Shown: positions 9,371 through 18,786, counted from the stretch's first letter. The stretch is 64,000 nt of DNA from Clostridium acetireducens DSM 10703 (GCF_001758365.1 NZ_LZFO01000003.1:1-64000); one strand, 5' to 3'. Made by a program: numbers and translations. Notes: generated by a model from the sequence alone, not told the origin.

Positions 9371-10396
9371 TTATCTCTCACCTAATTTTAAATTAGGTAT
9401 AGCATTTAAATTCATAGAAGCAAAATTTTCTTTAATATATTCAAAATAAGCTGCACTTCCAATCATAGCAGCATTATCCGTACATAAAGAAAAATCTGGA
9501 AATAAAACTTCTATATTTCTTTCTTTGGATTTTTCAATCATAGTGCTTCTTAAACATGTATTTGCTGCTACTCCTCCTGCTACAGCTATTATGTTACATT
9601 TTTTTACCTTACAGGCTTTTATAGAATTATCTACTAAAAAATCAACAACTGCTTTTTGAAAAGAAGCAGCTACATCTGCATTATTTATACTAACATTTTT
9701 CATTTTCATTGTATTTAAATAATTTAAAACTGAAGACTTTAATCCACTAAACGAAAAATCCAATGAAGTTTCATCATGAAAATTAGCTCTTGGAAATTTT
9801 ATAGCATTAGGATTTCCTTCTTTAGCTATTTTGTCTATTTTAGGACCTCCTGGATATCCTAATCCAATTGCTCTAGCTACTTTATCATAAGCCTCTCCTG
9901 CTGCATCATCTCTAGTTTGACCAAGTATTTCAAATTCTCCATAATCTTTCATATACACTATATAAGTGTGTCCTCCTGATACTACAAGACATATAAAAGG
10001 AGGCTTTAAATTTTTATACTGTATAAAATTAGCACTTATATGTCCTTCTATATGATTAACAGCTATAAGAGGTTTTTTTAATGCATAAGAAAGACCCTTT
10101 GCATACTGTACCCCTACTAAAAGTGCTCCAACTAATCCTGGACCATAAGTTACAGCTACTGCATCTATATCTTTATACTGTAATTTTGATTCTTTAATTG
10201 CTTTTTCTACTACTGTAGATATTACTTCAATGTGTTTTCTTGACGCTACTTCTGGTACTACTCCTCCAAATTTAGTGTGTATATCTATTTGAGAAGATAT
10301 TACATTAGAAAGTACTTCTCTACCATTTACTACTATTGCAGCAGCTGTTTCATCACAACTGCTTTCTATAGCTAATATTTTTATGTTACTTTTCAT
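9371..10396 (-). CDS. tsaD: tRNA N6-threonylcarbamoyladenosine transferase TsaD
   Basis: Transfers the threonylcarbamoyl group from threonylcarbamoyl-AMP to A37 of ANN-decoding tRNAs; works with TsaB and TsaE, both encoded at 12.8-14.0 kb in this window. The ASKHA-fold protein starts [18 protein letters not shown]. The metal-binding motif HIEGH is near residue 111, LVVSGGHT near 137, and GGVAAN near 274. Its 341 residues are normal. The start is supported by AGAGAGGTAA before the ATG. It is separate from the tsaEB-rimI operon and runs on the opposite strand. Confidence 0.96.
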   Translation of the reverse strand: MKSNIKILAIESSCDETAAAIVVNGREVLSNVISSQIDIHTKFGGVVPEVASRKHIEVISTVVEKAIKESKLQYKDIDAVAVTYGPGLVGALLVGVQYAKGLSYALKKPLIAVNHIEGHISANFIQYKNLKPPFICLVVSGGHTYIVYMKDYGEFEILGQTRDDAAGEAYDKVARAIGLGYPGGPKIDKIAKEGNPNAIKFPRANFHDETSLDFSFSGLKSSVLNYLNTMKMKNVSINNADVAASFQKAVVDFLVDNSIKACKVKKCNIIAVAGGVAANTCLRSTMIEKSKERNIEVLFPDFSLCTDNAAMIGSAAYFEYIKENFASMNLNAIPNLKLGER

Positions 10397-10668
10397 TTAA
10401 ATTACCTCTCTTACGGCATTGGTGTATCACATATATTAATTAACATAGCTCATAATATATAGTATTACTTAATAAATAAAATTTATTAAATATGTATATT
10501 ACTGTAAATTTAATATTATACGAATATATTTATAACATTTAAATAATTTATATTATATTATACTTTATTAAAATATTATTATCAATAATTGTTTATAAAA
10601 ATATTTTTTAATTAATATTTATAACTATTAAATGCCAAAAATTAATTTAACTAAATATTTAAATAAAA
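10397..10668. other. AT-rich intergenic region
   Basis: Between tsaD and the tRNA-Trp terminator. It is very AT-rich with no open frame, tRNA or convincing hairpin. It must hold the tsaD promoter, but no good -35/-10 pair stands out. Confidence 0.4.
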
Positions 10669-10694
10669 AAGGTTCTGACAAAAGTCAGAACCTT
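10669..10694 (-). terminator. Terminator of the tRNA-Trp gene
   Basis: Perfect 11-bp stem AAGGTTCTGAC / GTCAGAACCTT with an AAAA loop on the plus strand; on the minus strand it is followed by a U-run (TTTTTTATTT). Confidence 0.92.
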
Positions 10695-10711
10695 AATAAA
10701 TATCGAAATAA

Positions 10712-10787
10712 TGGCAGGGGCAGTAGGACTTGAACCCACAACCAATGGTTTTGGAGACCACTACTCTACCAATTGAGCTATACCCCT
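10712..10787 (-). tRNA. tRNA-Trp (anticodon CCA)
   Basis: A 76-nt cloverleaf with encoded CCA end. The acceptor stem is AGGGGTA with TGCCCCT, discriminator G. The anticodon stem GTGGT/ACCAT holds the loop CTCCAAA, so the anticodon is CCA and reads UGG. The T-arm has the GGTTCAAGTCC core. It has its own promoter (10800-10828) and terminator (10669-10694), so it is a single-gene unit. Confidence 0.97.
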
Positions 10788-10799
10788 AAGACACCACCT

Positions 10800-10828
10800 A
10801 TTATATACTACTTTTTTAAAAAAATCAA
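10800..10828 (-). promoter_or_regulatory. Sigma-A promoter of tRNA-Trp
   Basis: On the minus strand TTGATT (10828-10823), 17-bp spacer, TATAAT (10805-10800). It lies 13 bp before the tRNA, as expected for a stable-RNA gene. Confidence 0.85.
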
Positions 10829-10846
10829 CATTATTAAAATATATTT

Positions 10847-11740
10847 TTATCTTTTTTTAAATTTATCCCATTCATATTTAAAATCTTTTCTATAATTTTT
10901 AGTCCAATTCCCAAAACTCCCCAATTTATTACTTAAGGGTAATCCTATTGCTGTAGGTGTTATTATTAATAGATAAATTGTTTGACCTATACTGGCAAAA
11001 GAAATATTTTTTATAATTCCAATTATAAACATTCCTATTATCATACACCATAATTCAGATATATTCTTATTTAAATTTATTGTCACTTTTTTCCCAATAT
11101 AAATTGATAAAGAAGTAACTCCTAAAATAAATAGTATAAACAAAAATAAAAATAAAAATGGCAATATTAATATTCCTATAATAGTTACTGTAAAAACAAA
11201 TGACATAAATATAGATAATAGTATAATTATATAACCATACTGTAAACTGTTTAAAAATTTATTATTAAAATTCCATGCCATATTAATTATAGTATATGGA
11301 ATTATTCCATATAAAATCAATCCTAAAATTATAAAAACAAATAGTGAAGTAAAATTATAATCTTTTATATTTACTCCTCTAAATATATTAAGCGGTTTAA
11401 TATTTTTACCTACTTCTTTTATTTTTCCAGATATATTTCCATTTATACCTTGTGTTACACTTCCACCTATAGACTTTACATTACCATTTACATTACCATT
11501 TACATATATATTGCCTGCTAAAGAAGTAACATTGCCATTTACATTACCATTTATATATATATCTCCCCCTAAAGATAATATATTAGAATTTCTAACTTCA
11601 TTAGGTTGAACATAAATATTTTCTCCAAACTTAATTGCAGAAAAACTATTTATATTTAAAAAATTTGAAGTTTTTACATTAAATATACTTATAAAAAGTA
11701 TTAAAATAAAAAATGAAAAAAAAGCAAAAAATTTTTTCAT
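10847..11740 (-). CDS. Membrane protein with bactofilin-like polymer-forming repeats
   Basis: An N-terminal hydrophobic segment or signal (about residues 1-25) precedes a short beta-helical region (about 45-105) of repeated VNGNVNGNV and LGGDIYING-type units, as in polymer-forming (bactofilin-like) proteins. The C-terminal half has four or five membrane segments. Such proteins are thought to form membrane-attached scaffolds; a specific role is not known here. The ATG at 11740 is chosen because GGTAGGTG lies 6 bp before it; an in-frame GTG at 11749 overlaps that ribosome binding site. The gene follows the TroA-like gene by 25 bp and is probably co-transcribed with it. Confidence 0.75.
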   Translation of the reverse strand: MKKFFAFFSFFILILFISIFNVKTSNFLNINSFSAIKFGENIYVQPNEVRNSNILSLGGDIYINGNVNGNVTSLAGNIYVNGNVNGNVKSIGGSVTQGINGNISGKIKEVGKNIKPLNIFRGVNIKDYNFTSLFVFIILGLILYGIIPYTIINMAWNFNNKFLNSLQYGYIIILLSIFMSFVFTVTIIGILILPFLFLFLFILFILGVTSLSIYIGKKVTINLNKNISELWCMIIGMFIIGIIKNISFASIGQTIYLLIITPTAIGLPLSNKLGSFGNWTKNYRKDFKYEWDKFKKR

Positions 11741-11765
11741 TTTAAACACCTACCATAATAAAATT

Positions 11766-12680
11766 TTAATTTTGTATAATATTTTCTATGTTTTTTACAT
11801 TATAATTTAAAATGTCTTCATATTTAAATTCTTCTCTATACACTATTAAATTTAATGGTTGCATATTATATTTTTTAATTATTTCATCATTTTCTTTTAA
11901 CTCATCCTTATTAGTATAAACAAAAATAAAGTTTCTATATTTATCAAAATTTTCTTCTACATATTTTATATTTTCTTTATTATTAATTTTAATTAGGTTT
12001 ATATTACTATATTGAAAAAAATAATCATAGTCTTCTGAAGATATAATAAAACAACAATCTTTAGATAAATCAGAAAGTTTTTTTAAACTTGAATCATATT
12101 TTTCTATTGTCTTAATTATATCATTAAAATTTTTTTCATAGTATTCTCTATTTCTTGGATCTTTATCTTGAACAGCATTTTTTATATTAAGCAAAATTAT
12201 TTTGCAATTATCTAAATCCATCCAATAATAAGGATTATTTTTTAAAACATACTCTCCTGATTTTATAGTGCTAGAGTATGAAATTATTTTAGAGCCTCTA
12301 GACGTATTTATAACACCTACTTTATTTTTTTTTAAATTATCTATAAAATTGTTAATCCAAGGTTCAAAATTAGCGCCAAAATATATAAATAAATTTTGTT
12401 TACTTATATTATCTAAGCTATCTTCAGAAAATTTAAAATTTATTTCATCTTGTCTATTTCCAAACATATACTCTACATTATGTTTGCTACCTACAATATC
12501 TTTTATCATATAATAAAGCAGTTTATCTGTAGCTACTATATTTAAATTGACAGAATTTTTATTTTCTACTTTTGTATTGTTAATTTTGTGATTTTTATTT
12601 ATATACGATATTCTAATGCTAAATATAGTAATTATAAATATAAATATAAATATAACTACTATGCCTAAAACTTTTTTCAA
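11766..12680 (-). CDS. Degenerate TroA/ZnuA-like solute-binding protein, membrane-anchored
   Basis: Resembles zinc/manganese ABC substrate-binding proteins: NLNIVATDKLLYYMIKDIVG at the start of the mature domain, FIYFGANFEPWINNFI, then NPYYWMDLDNCKIILLNI where family members have DPHVWLDP. The metal-binding histidines are missing (YYW replaces HVW), so it may bind no metal. The N-terminus is a long hydrophobic anchor without a lipobox cysteine. No permease or ATPase genes are adjacent. The TTG at 12680, 6 bp after GAGGTG, is the likely start (304 residues). It leads an apparent two-gene operon with the bactofilin-like gene. Confidence 0.65.
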   Translation of the reverse strand: MKKVLGIVVIFIFIFIITIFSIRISYINKNHKINNTKVENKNSVNLNIVATDKLLYYMIKDIVGSKHNVEYMFGNRQDEINFKFSEDSLDNISKQNLFIYFGANFEPWINNFIDNLKKNKVGVINTSRGSKIISYSSTIKSGEYVLKNNPYYWMDLDNCKIILLNIKNAVQDKDPRNREYYEKNFNDIIKTIEKYDSSLKKLSDLSKDCCFIISSEDYDYFFQYSNINLIKINNKENIKYVEENFDKYRNFIFVYTNKDELKENDEIIKKYNMQPLNLIVYREEFKYEDILNYNVKNIENIIQN

Positions 12681-12846
12681 ATTCAACACCTCAGTTTTAA
12701 AAGTTACTAAACAAGCTTATTATTATTTTACATAATGTATAATAACAATGCAAATAATTAGATTACCTATTTTATTATTTTATATATGGTATAAAGTATG
12801 ATAAAATGTAATTGTTATTTATATAATTTAGAAAGAGGTTATAAAT

Positions 12847-13305
12847 ATGGAATTTACAGTTAAAAATGTAGAAGAAACAATGGCTATAGCATATAAACTA
12901 GGTAAATTTGCAAATTCAGGAGATATTATATGTTTAAACGGAGATTTAGGAACTGGCAAAACTCATTTTGTAAAAGGATTAGCTAAAGGTCTAGAAATAA
13001 AAGAACATATTACAAGTCCTACATTTAATATAGTTAATGAATATGATGGCAGAATAAAATTGTATCACTTTGATGTATATAGAGTAAATGATCCTGATGA
13101 AATAGAAGCTATAGGTTTTGATGAATATATTTTTGGAGAAGGTGTTACTGTTATAGAATGGTCAAATTACATAAAAGAATTAATTCCTAAAGAACACATA
13201 TCTGTAGAAATAATAAAAATTCCTAATAAAAATTTAAATTATAGAAAAATCATACTAAATTATTTTGGTGAAAAATATAATTATATAAAGGAGATATTTA
13301 TATGA
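12847..13305 (+). CDS. tsaE: tRNA threonylcarbamoyladenosine biosynthesis ATPase TsaE
   Basis: P-loop ATPase partner of the TsaB-TsaD complex in t6A37 synthesis. Walker A GDLGTGKTHFVKG is at residues 31-43, followed by the family motif SPTFNIVNEY, the HFDVYR segment and a VIEWSN motif. At 152 residues it is full length. The ribosome binding site is AGAAAGAGG. Its stop overlaps the tsaB start by 4 nt (ATGA), so the genes are translationally coupled in a tsaE-tsaB-rimI operon ending at the hairpin at 14475. Confidence 0.95.
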   Translation: MEFTVKNVEETMAIAYKLGKFANSGDIICLNGDLGTGKTHFVKGLAKGLEIKEHITSPTFNIVNEYDGRIKLYHFDVYRVNDPDEIEAIGFDEYIFGEGVTVIEWSNYIKELIPKEHISVEIIKIPNKNLNYRKIILNYFGEKYNYIKEIFI

Positions 13306-14012
13306 GAATTTTAAGTTTGGATTCAGCTACAGAATCTGCTAGTTGTTCAATTATAGAAGACAACAAAGTACTAGGCGAAATCACTTTTAATTATAAAAAA
13401 CAACATTCTGTAATTCTCATGCCTATGGTTGAGTACTTATTAAATAATTTAAAATTAGATATAGAGTCCATAGATGGATTTGTAGTATCCAAGGGACCTG
13501 GTTCTTTTACAGGTCTTAGAATAGGAGCTGCAACAATAAAAGGTCTAAGCCAAGGATTAAACAAACCCTTTATTGCCCTATCATCTTTAGATGCTTTAGC
13601 TTATAATTTAGCTTATTCTAATGGTATAATTTGTCCTATATTAGATGCATTAAGAGGTAATGTATATACTGCATTGTATATATTTGAAAATAATAATTTA
13701 AAACGAATAAGTGAATATATGATAGTTTCTACAGAAGATTTAATAAATATATTAAATTCTAAAGAAAAAAATGTACATTTTGTAGGAGATGCTTTATATA
13801 AGTTTAAAGATATTTTACAAACTAAAGTTAAAAATTCAAGCTTTGCTCCTGTACATTTAAATTTAGTAAAATCTTCTTCTTTGGGAGAATTAGGTTTTAA
13901 ACTTTTAAAAAAAGGTATTTATGATAATATATTTGATTTTAAACCTTTTTATATAAGAAAATCTCAAGCTGAAAGAGAATATGAAGAAAAGAATGGCAAA
14001 TCCTATGAATGA
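13302..14012 (+). CDS. tsaB: tRNA threonylcarbamoyladenosine biosynthesis protein TsaB
   Basis: Inactive ASKHA-fold paralogue of TsaD that dimerises with it for t6A37 synthesis. Begins MRILSLDSATESASCSI and contains the family signature SKGPGSFTGLRIGAAT (about residues 63-78), followed by LSSLDALAY. Its 236 residues are normal. The ribosome binding site AAAGGAGATA is inside tsaE. Overlaps tsaE by 4 nt and rimI by a few to 32 nt depending on the rimI start. Confidence 0.95.
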   Translation: MRILSLDSATESASCSIIEDNKVLGEITFNYKKQHSVILMPMVEYLLNNLKLDIESIDGFVVSKGPGSFTGLRIGAATIKGLSQGLNKPFIALSSLDALAYNLAYSNGIICPILDALRGNVYTALYIFENNNLKRISEYMIVSTEDLINILNSKEKNVHFVGDALYKFKDILQTKVKNSSFAPVHLNLVKSSSLGELGFKLLKKGIYDNIFDFKPFYIRKSQAEREYEEKNGKSYE

Positions 14013-14454
14013 TATTATAATTTGTTCTGCCTCAATGGATAACTTAGAAGATTTAGTTAAATTAAGTAAAATGTGCTTTTCTATACCTTGGACTAAAGAA
14101 TCTTTAAAACAAGAATTGTTAGACACTACTTTTCGTAAATACTTAGTAGCTATAAAAGATAATATAGTTATAGGATTCATAGGTGTGTGGATAGTTTTAG
14201 ATGAAGGTCATATAACTAATATAGCAGTTCATCCTGAATATAGAGGTATAGGCATAGGTGATAAATTGCTAAATAATTTAATTTATCTTTGCAGAAACTT
14301 GGAAATAAAAAATATTACCTTAGAAGTAAGAAAATCAAATATAATAGCACAAAATTTATATAAAAAATATGGTTTTTTAGAACAAGGAATAAGAAAAAAA
14401 TACTATGCAAATAATAATGAAGATGCAATTATAATGTGGAAATACAACATATAA
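13981..14454 (+). CDS. rimI: Ribosomal protein S18 alanine N-acetyltransferase, GNAT family
   Basis: GNAT acetyltransferase; the position after tsaE-tsaB is the classic one for RimI, which acetylates the N-terminal alanine of S18. The acetyl-CoA loop is HPEYRGIGIGDKLL (about residues 82-95), with TLEVRKSNIIAQNLYKKYGF in the C-terminal half as in RimI. Three in-frame ATGs compete: 13981, 13993 and 14005. None has a strong ribosome binding site; 14005 overlaps the tsaB stop by 8 nt and would give 149 residues, close to the family norm, so it is also plausible. The real substrate is inferred from context. Confidence 0.88.
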   Translation: MKKRMANPMNDIIICSASMDNLEDLVKLSKMCFSIPWTKESLKQELLDTTFRKYLVAIKDNIVIGFIGVWIVLDEGHITNIAVHPEYRGIGIGDKLLNNLIYLCRNLEIKNITLEVRKSNIIAQNLYKKYGFLEQGIRKKYYANNNEDAIIMWKYNI

Positions 14455-14474
14455 AAATTAATATTATAAATAGA

Positions 14475-14500
14475 ACCCCATGCTTAGGTTAACATGGGGT
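14475..14500. terminator. Terminator between rimI and tyrS
   Basis: ACCCCATG (14475-14482) pairs with CATGGGGT (14493-14500); T-rich sequence follows on the plus strand. It lies between convergent genes and can serve both. Confidence 0.85.
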
Positions 14501-14509
14501 CTTATATTT

Positions 14510-15730
14510 TTATTTTATTATTATTTTATTGTATTTTTTCTTACCTCTTCTAACTAACATACTTCCATCTTTGAAAAAATCTTCATCAATAATTAAATTT
14601 GCATCTGTAACTTTTTCTTCATTTATATTAAGTCCACCTTGTTGTATTAATCTTCTAACTTCACTCTTTGAAGGTAATACTTTAGTAGCTGCTAAAATAT
14701 CTACTATTGTAGATCCTATTAAATCTTTACTTATTTCTGTTGTAGGAACATTTTCCATGTTTTGTCCTGATCCAAAAAGAGCTTCTGCAGCTTCCATTGC
14801 TTTTTTAGATTCTTCTTCTCCGTGTATAAGTTTTGTTACTTCATAAGCAAGAACTTTTTTAGCTTCATTTATTTTAGCTCCTTCTAAAGAAGACAACTTT
14901 TTAATTTCATCCACAGGTAAAAATGTTAATAATAATAAACACTTTTCTACATCTGCATCGTCTATATTTCTCCAGTATTGGTAAAAATCAAAAGGAGATG
15001 TTTTATCCTTATCAAGCCACAAAGCCCCGTTTACAGTTTTGCCCATTTTTTTACCTTCACTATTAGTTAGTAATGTACATGTCATTGCATAAGCTGGCTT
15101 TCTTTCTTTTCTTCTAATTAAATCAACACCTGCTAACATATTTGACCATTGATCATCTCCACCTAATTCCATTACACAATTGTATCTTCTATTTAGTTCA
15201 AGAAAATCGTATCCTTGCATAAGCATGTAATTAAATTCTAAAAAGGAAAGACCTTTTTCTAATCTTTGTTTAAAACATTCTGCTGTTAGCATTTTATTTA
15301 CAGAAAAATGAACACCAATTTCCCTTATAAATTCTAAATAATTTAATTTTAAAAGCCAATTGGCATTATCTTCTAAAATTGCTTTTCCTTCATCAAAATC
15401 AATAAATCTTGATAATTGACTTTTTATACTTGAAACATTGCGATTAATAGTATCTTTATCTAGCATTTTTCTCATATCTGTTTTTCCGCTTGGATCTCCT
15501 ATCATCACAGTACCTCCACCAACTAAGGCAATAGGTCTATGTCCTGCTTTTTGTAGATAACTCATCATCATCATAGGAAGAAAGTGTCCTATATGTAAAC
15601 TATCTGCAGTAGGATCAAATCCTATATAAAATGTTACTTTCTCTTTTTCTAAAATATCTCTTATTTCATCTTCATGAGTAAGTTGTTTTATGTATCCTCT
15701 TTCTTTTAATACATCAAAAACATTTTCCAT
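14510..15730 (-). CDS. tyrS: Tyrosyl-tRNA synthetase
   Basis: Class I aminoacyl-tRNA synthetase that charges tRNA-Tyr. The HIGH motif appears as SLHIGHFLP (about residue 45), the tyrosine-binding segment as [12 protein letters not shown], and the KMSKS loop as GKKMGKT. The C-terminal S4-like RNA-binding domain holds [19 protein letters not shown]. Its 406 residues are normal for bacterial TyrS. A strong AAGGAGG precedes the ATG. Expression is controlled by the T-box leader at 15762-15985, which senses uncharged tRNA-Tyr. Confidence 0.97.
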   Translation of the reverse strand: MENVFDVLKERGYIKQLTHEDEIRDILEKEKVTFYIGFDPTADSLHIGHFLPMMMMSYLQKAGHRPIALVGGGTVMIGDPSGKTDMRKMLDKDTINRNVSSIKSQLSRFIDFDEGKAILEDNANWLLKLNYLEFIREIGVHFSVNKMLTAECFKQRLEKGLSFLEFNYMLMQGYDFLELNRRYNCVMELGGDDQWSNMLAGVDLIRRKERKPAYAMTCTLLTNSEGKKMGKTVNGALWLDKDKTSPFDFYQYWRNIDDADVEKCLLLLTFLPVDEIKKLSSLEGAKINEAKKVLAYEVTKLIHGEEESKKAMEAAEALFGSGQNMENVPTTEISKDLIGSTIVDILAATKVLPSKSEVRRLIQQGGLNINEEKVTDANLIIDEDFFKDGSMLVRRGKKKYNKIIIK

Positions 15731-15761
15731 TATTTATGCCTCCTTAATTTTTAGTAAAATA

Positions 15762-15985
15762 AAAAGCCCCTTATTATAAAATAAGGGACGAAGTATCCGC
15801 GTTACCACCCATGTTGATATATTTATTTTAAAATAAATATATCCGCTCTTTGTCTTATAACGTAGACATACGTATATACTTACTTAATACAGTATAATCC
15901 TGTATAGTTCAGCATTAAGTTTAAGAATGTATTTCATTATAAATACTAACTAGTTTACACCAGCCACTAGCTCTCTTCATAGTAT
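15762..15985 (-). promoter_or_regulatory. T-box leader of tyrS with terminator
   Basis: The minus strand carries the T-box core GGGTGGTAACGCGGA (complement at 15796-15810). Its UGGU bulge fits the ACCA end expected for tRNA-Tyr. An intrinsic terminator follows: CCCTTATT paired with AATAAGGGG, then a U-run (15762-15789). The 5' half folds into the long Stem I; a UAC specifier candidate lies at 15904-15902. A TATAAT at 15991-15986 is a likely -10. Uncharged tRNA-Tyr should stabilise the antiterminator and allow tyrS transcription. The region 15986-16099 holds nothing else. Confidence 0.92.
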
Positions 15986-16099
15986 ATTATAATTACTTTT
16001 TTCTATCATTACCTTTTTAATATTTGGTTTATATATAATATTGTATACATTATTATATACAAGTATTACAATTAATACAATACTTTTTTGTTAAAATTA

Positions 16100-16510
16100 T
16101 CAAGCCACATATTTTTTAATATATTCTGGTAACAAATCACACTCCCCATTTATAGTAATAAAGAAATCTACTTCATACTCTTCAGATAATTTTTCCAAAG
16201 CATAAAACAATTGTGCCGCATCTTTTAAGCTACCATCTACAATATTAAACAATCCGTCTATAAAGACAGTATCAATATCGTAGTCCTGTGATAACATGCC
16301 GCACATAAATCCATAAAAACTATCATAATTTTCAACTTTAAACTCATTTGTAGTAACAAATCTTATTTTTCTATCCAACTCAAAAAGTGGTCTATCGTCA
16401 TCATCTATATATACTATATTACCTCTGTTTTCTAAAGCTTTTTCATTTGCTAATTTTATTAGTTTTTTTGTTTTTCCTGAACCTCTTTGGTTACAAAATA
16501 CATTTATCAC
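16100..16510 (-). CDS. Small P-loop protein of unknown function
   Basis: Walker A NQRGSGKTKKLIKLAN stands at the N-terminus (about residues 5-20) and a Walker-B-like IDTVFIDGLFNIV is near residue 95; there are no further recognisable domains. It is probably a small ATP/GTP-binding protein; the role is unknown. The GTG at 16510 is preferred because AAGGGG lies 8 bp before it, giving 136 residues starting MINVFCNQ; another GTG at 16519 overlaps that site. The AlbA_2 gene lies upstream on the same strand, 87 bp away. Confidence 0.7.
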   Translation of the reverse strand: MINVFCNQRGSGKTKKLIKLANEKALENRGNIVYIDDDDRPLFELDRKIRFVTTNEFKVENYDSFYGFMCGMLSQDYDIDTVFIDGLFNIVDGSLKDAAQLFYALEKLSEEYEVDFFITINGECDLLPEYIKKYVA

Positions 16511-16597
16511 TAAAACCACCCCTTAACTATTTTTTTTATAAGGTTTAGCCCATATATAAATTATACAATATTCAGAAAATTTTTTCAATACTGAAAA

Positions 16598-17743
16598 TTA
16601 TATATATTTCTTTATTCCTGGATATATAACTTTAAAGTTATCTTCTTTTAAAGAATTAATAAATTTAATTTTTTCCTTATTTTTAAAAGCTTTTTTTATT
16701 CTTCTAAATCCCTTTCCAGATTTTATAAATCTACCTTTATCATCTAAAGTTATAAGCTTTTCATATAACCACATATTTCTTTTTATATAATAGGAAGATA
16801 CTATATTTTTACCTTTTACTAGTATTCCAGGGCTAGATACTGATATACTATTATAATCAAGTATTACTTCTATCTCTTTATAGTATATAGTATAATCTCT
16901 ATATAAAACTGCATTTTTTATACTTTCACAAATAGCTTCTGTAGGGTATTTTTTAGGTAATATCCTATATAATACTTTCTCAGCTTCATCTAGCATTGTT
17001 AATAAATCTCCTTTTATTATTATGTATTTATCAAGTTTATTATTAATCCTATTTACAATTTTTATCATATTGTGTGGTATATATATATAATTACTTCTAC
17101 AAAATATAAGCATTCCTCCTAATGTTACCATATACTTATTTATCTCTCTGTCTAAATATATTATAGATGAATTTTCCATAAGCTCTAAGTAATTATTATC
17201 ATTAATTTCTATACCTTGAGATTTAAAATATTTATAAACAATATTTAAATCTATACATTTTATATCACTATTAACAATTGGACATAACTCAATATTTAAA
17301 GTCAAATTTTCTTGAAGAGCAGATATTATTTCTTGTTTTCTCATTACATCATTAGTAGAACCCCTTCTAACATAAAAGGCACCATTATCTCTTAATTGAT
17401 ATGGTTTTTGAGGTCCATCAAATACAGTAATAGAAATTAATTTCTTATTTTCATAATATATGGTCTCTAAGTTTACTGGCACAGGAGGATCTATTCTAGA
17501 ACTTACTATTTGTTGTACTTGCTCCTCACTAATTTTTAAATCTTCTATACCTACAATATTCTTTGTTTTATCTTCTATTCCAATTATTAAATATCCTCTT
17601 CCTCCCTTTGAATTAGCAATAGCACAAATATCTTTGGCTAATTCCTTTCTACCGCTTTCCGTAACTAAATCTATTTTTTGCTTAAAATCTAATTTAGGTC
17701 CCTCTTCTTTTTTTATTAAATTTATGAATTTTTTCTTATCCAT
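16598..17743 (-). CDS. Schlafen/AlbA_2 domain putative DNA-binding protein
   Basis: The N-terminal AlbA_2 (Schlafen-type) domain runs to about residue 120, with the typical pattern EGPKLDFKQK, AKDICAIANSKGGRGYLIIGIED and GAFYVRRGSTNDVM. The C-terminal part is like ATP-dependent DNA helicase/RecG-related regulators of this family, including the segment ICESIKNAVLYRDY, similar to 'PREALREALVNAVVHRDY' in relatives. Proteins of this type are usually regulatory or defence-related; no function is established. Its 381 residues start from an ATG; no partner gene is obvious. Confidence 0.78.
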   Translation of the reverse strand: MDKKKFINLIKKEEGPKLDFKQKIDLVTESGRKELAKDICAIANSKGGRGYLIIGIEDKTKNIVGIEDLKISEEQVQQIVSSRIDPPVPVNLETIYYENKKLISITVFDGPQKPYQLRDNGAFYVRRGSTNDVMRKQEIISALQENLTLNIELCPIVNSDIKCIDLNIVYKYFKSQGIEINDNNYLELMENSSIIYLDREINKYMVTLGGMLIFCRSNYIYIPHNMIKIVNRINNKLDKYIIIKGDLLTMLDEAEKVLYRILPKKYPTEAICESIKNAVLYRDYTIYYKEIEVILDYNSISVSSPGILVKGKNIVSSYYIKRNMWLYEKLITLDDKGRFIKSGKGFRRIKKAFKNKEKIKFINSLKEDNFKVIYPGIKKYI

Positions 17744-17852
17744 TTTTTATTACCCCTATTTAAAATTATTATATATAATAAATACTATTTGAATTATATA
17801 GTATTTATTAATATTATAACTTAAAAACTAATTATTAAAATAGTAAAAAAAA

Positions 17853-17897
17853 TGTATTGATTATACATTTACTAAAGTTAAATATATAATCAATACA
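17853..17897. terminator. Terminator after the ECF transporter gene
   Basis: TGTATTGATTATA (17853-17865) pairs perfectly with TATAATCAATACA (17885-17897). A T-run follows on the plus strand and an A-run precedes it, so it works in either direction. Confidence 0.85.
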
Positions 17898-17910
17898 CTT
17901 TTTTGCTATT

Positions 17911-18474
17911 TTATTTCTGAAAATTTATATTGGTTTTTTTAATTATTTTTATTAATGGTAATGCTATTATTATACCTACTACTACTTGTGCTATATCTCC
18001 AGGTATATGAGTAGACTGAACTATAAAACTTTGATTTAGAGGAATTTTCATGTAAAAATGATTCAATGCAGTGCCTGCTAGAAGATATGCTAAATTCATC
18101 CATACTCCTGATACTATAAAAGCAAATAAATTATTTAAAGTACTCTCTCCCTTATAATCTTTTCTATAAGCTATAATATATGCTATGTATGCCATACCTC
18201 CTTTAATAAAAAATGTAAATGGAGCCCACATAGCATAAGGTGATAATATATCAAACATACTCATACCTATAGCTGAAGCTATAGTAGCTTTTCTTTTTCC
18301 TAATAATATAGCTGCTACAAAAATCATGCTATCTCCTAAATGTACAACTCCTTTATATCCTATTCCCACTGGTACATTAACAATTGCAGTAGCTATATAA
18401 ATAATAGCAGCCATAAGCGAAATTTGTACAATATCTAAAGTTTTAGTATTAATTTTAACATTTTTATTTTCCAT
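17911..18474 (-). CDS. ECF transporter substrate-binding (S) component
   Basis: Integral membrane protein with about five or six membrane helices, of the energy-coupling-factor S-component type. The motifs IGYKGVVHLGDSMIFVAAILLGKRKATIASAIG and the AxxxSD-like C-terminal region match the COG4720 group, for which vitamins or vitamin precursors are the usual substrates. It would plug into a shared EcfAAT module encoded elsewhere. Its 187 residues are normal. The ribosome binding site is AAGGGGG. A TTGACA box and an inverted repeat upstream (18537-18592) suggest control by a repressor. The substrate is not determined. Confidence 0.8.
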   Translation of the reverse strand: MENKNVKINTKTLDIVQISLMAAIIYIATAIVNVPVGIGYKGVVHLGDSMIFVAAILLGKRKATIASAIGMSMFDILSPYAMWAPFTFFIKGGMAYIAYIIAYRKDYKGESTLNNLFAFIVSGVWMNLAYLLAGTALNHFYMKIPLNQSFIVQSTHIPGDIAQVVVGIIIALPLIKIIKKTNINFQK

Positions 18475-18536
18475 AAGTAAAACCCCCTTATAATTTCTTT
18501 ATCAAAATAATTATATAATGGGTTTTATCTTCTTAC

Positions 18537-18592
18537 AAATGTATCGTTACATTTTATAGACACTTATGTATTTTACAATTCAATTCTGTCAA
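18537..18592 (-). promoter_or_regulatory. Promoter and possible operator of the ECF gene
   Basis: On the minus strand TTGACA (18592-18587) is followed 16 bp later by TACATA. Just past the expected start site is a 7-bp inverted repeat, AAATGTA-TCGT-TACATTT (18537-18554). Its place over the transcription start fits a repressor operator; the regulator is unknown. Confidence 0.45.
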
Positions 18593-18630
18593 GAATAATA
18601 ACATCTTTAATATTTAAAGGAGGTATTATT

Positions 18631-18786
18631 ATGGCTTTTTTACGATGGTTAGGTGGCTTAATAATTCTATTTTGGCTTATTGGAATAATTTTTAAAATAG
18701 GCGGCATCCTTATAAATTTTTTACTTTTAATTGGAGCTTTTATTTTCATAATAGATTCATTATTAACTAAAAGAAAAACTATTTAA
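18631..18786 (+). CDS. lmo0937-family small membrane protein
   Basis: A 51-residue protein with two hydrophobic helices separated by a glycine-rich turn (WLIGIIFKIGGILINFLLLI) and a short basic tail, matching the small lmo0937-type membrane proteins of Firmicutes. Function is unknown; relatives are often stress-linked. The AGGAGG ribosome binding site 8 bp before the ATG and a terminator directly after the stop support it as a real gene. Confidence 0.8.
   Translation: MAFLRWLGGLIILFWLIGIIFKIGGILINFLLLIGAFIFIIDSLLTKRKTI

Noticed and set aside
11440-11580. Short tandem repeats (TTACATTACCATTTA type) that look like a repeat array
   Set aside because: They are the codons of the GNVNGNV repeats in the bactofilin-like protein, not a CRISPR or intergenic repeat.
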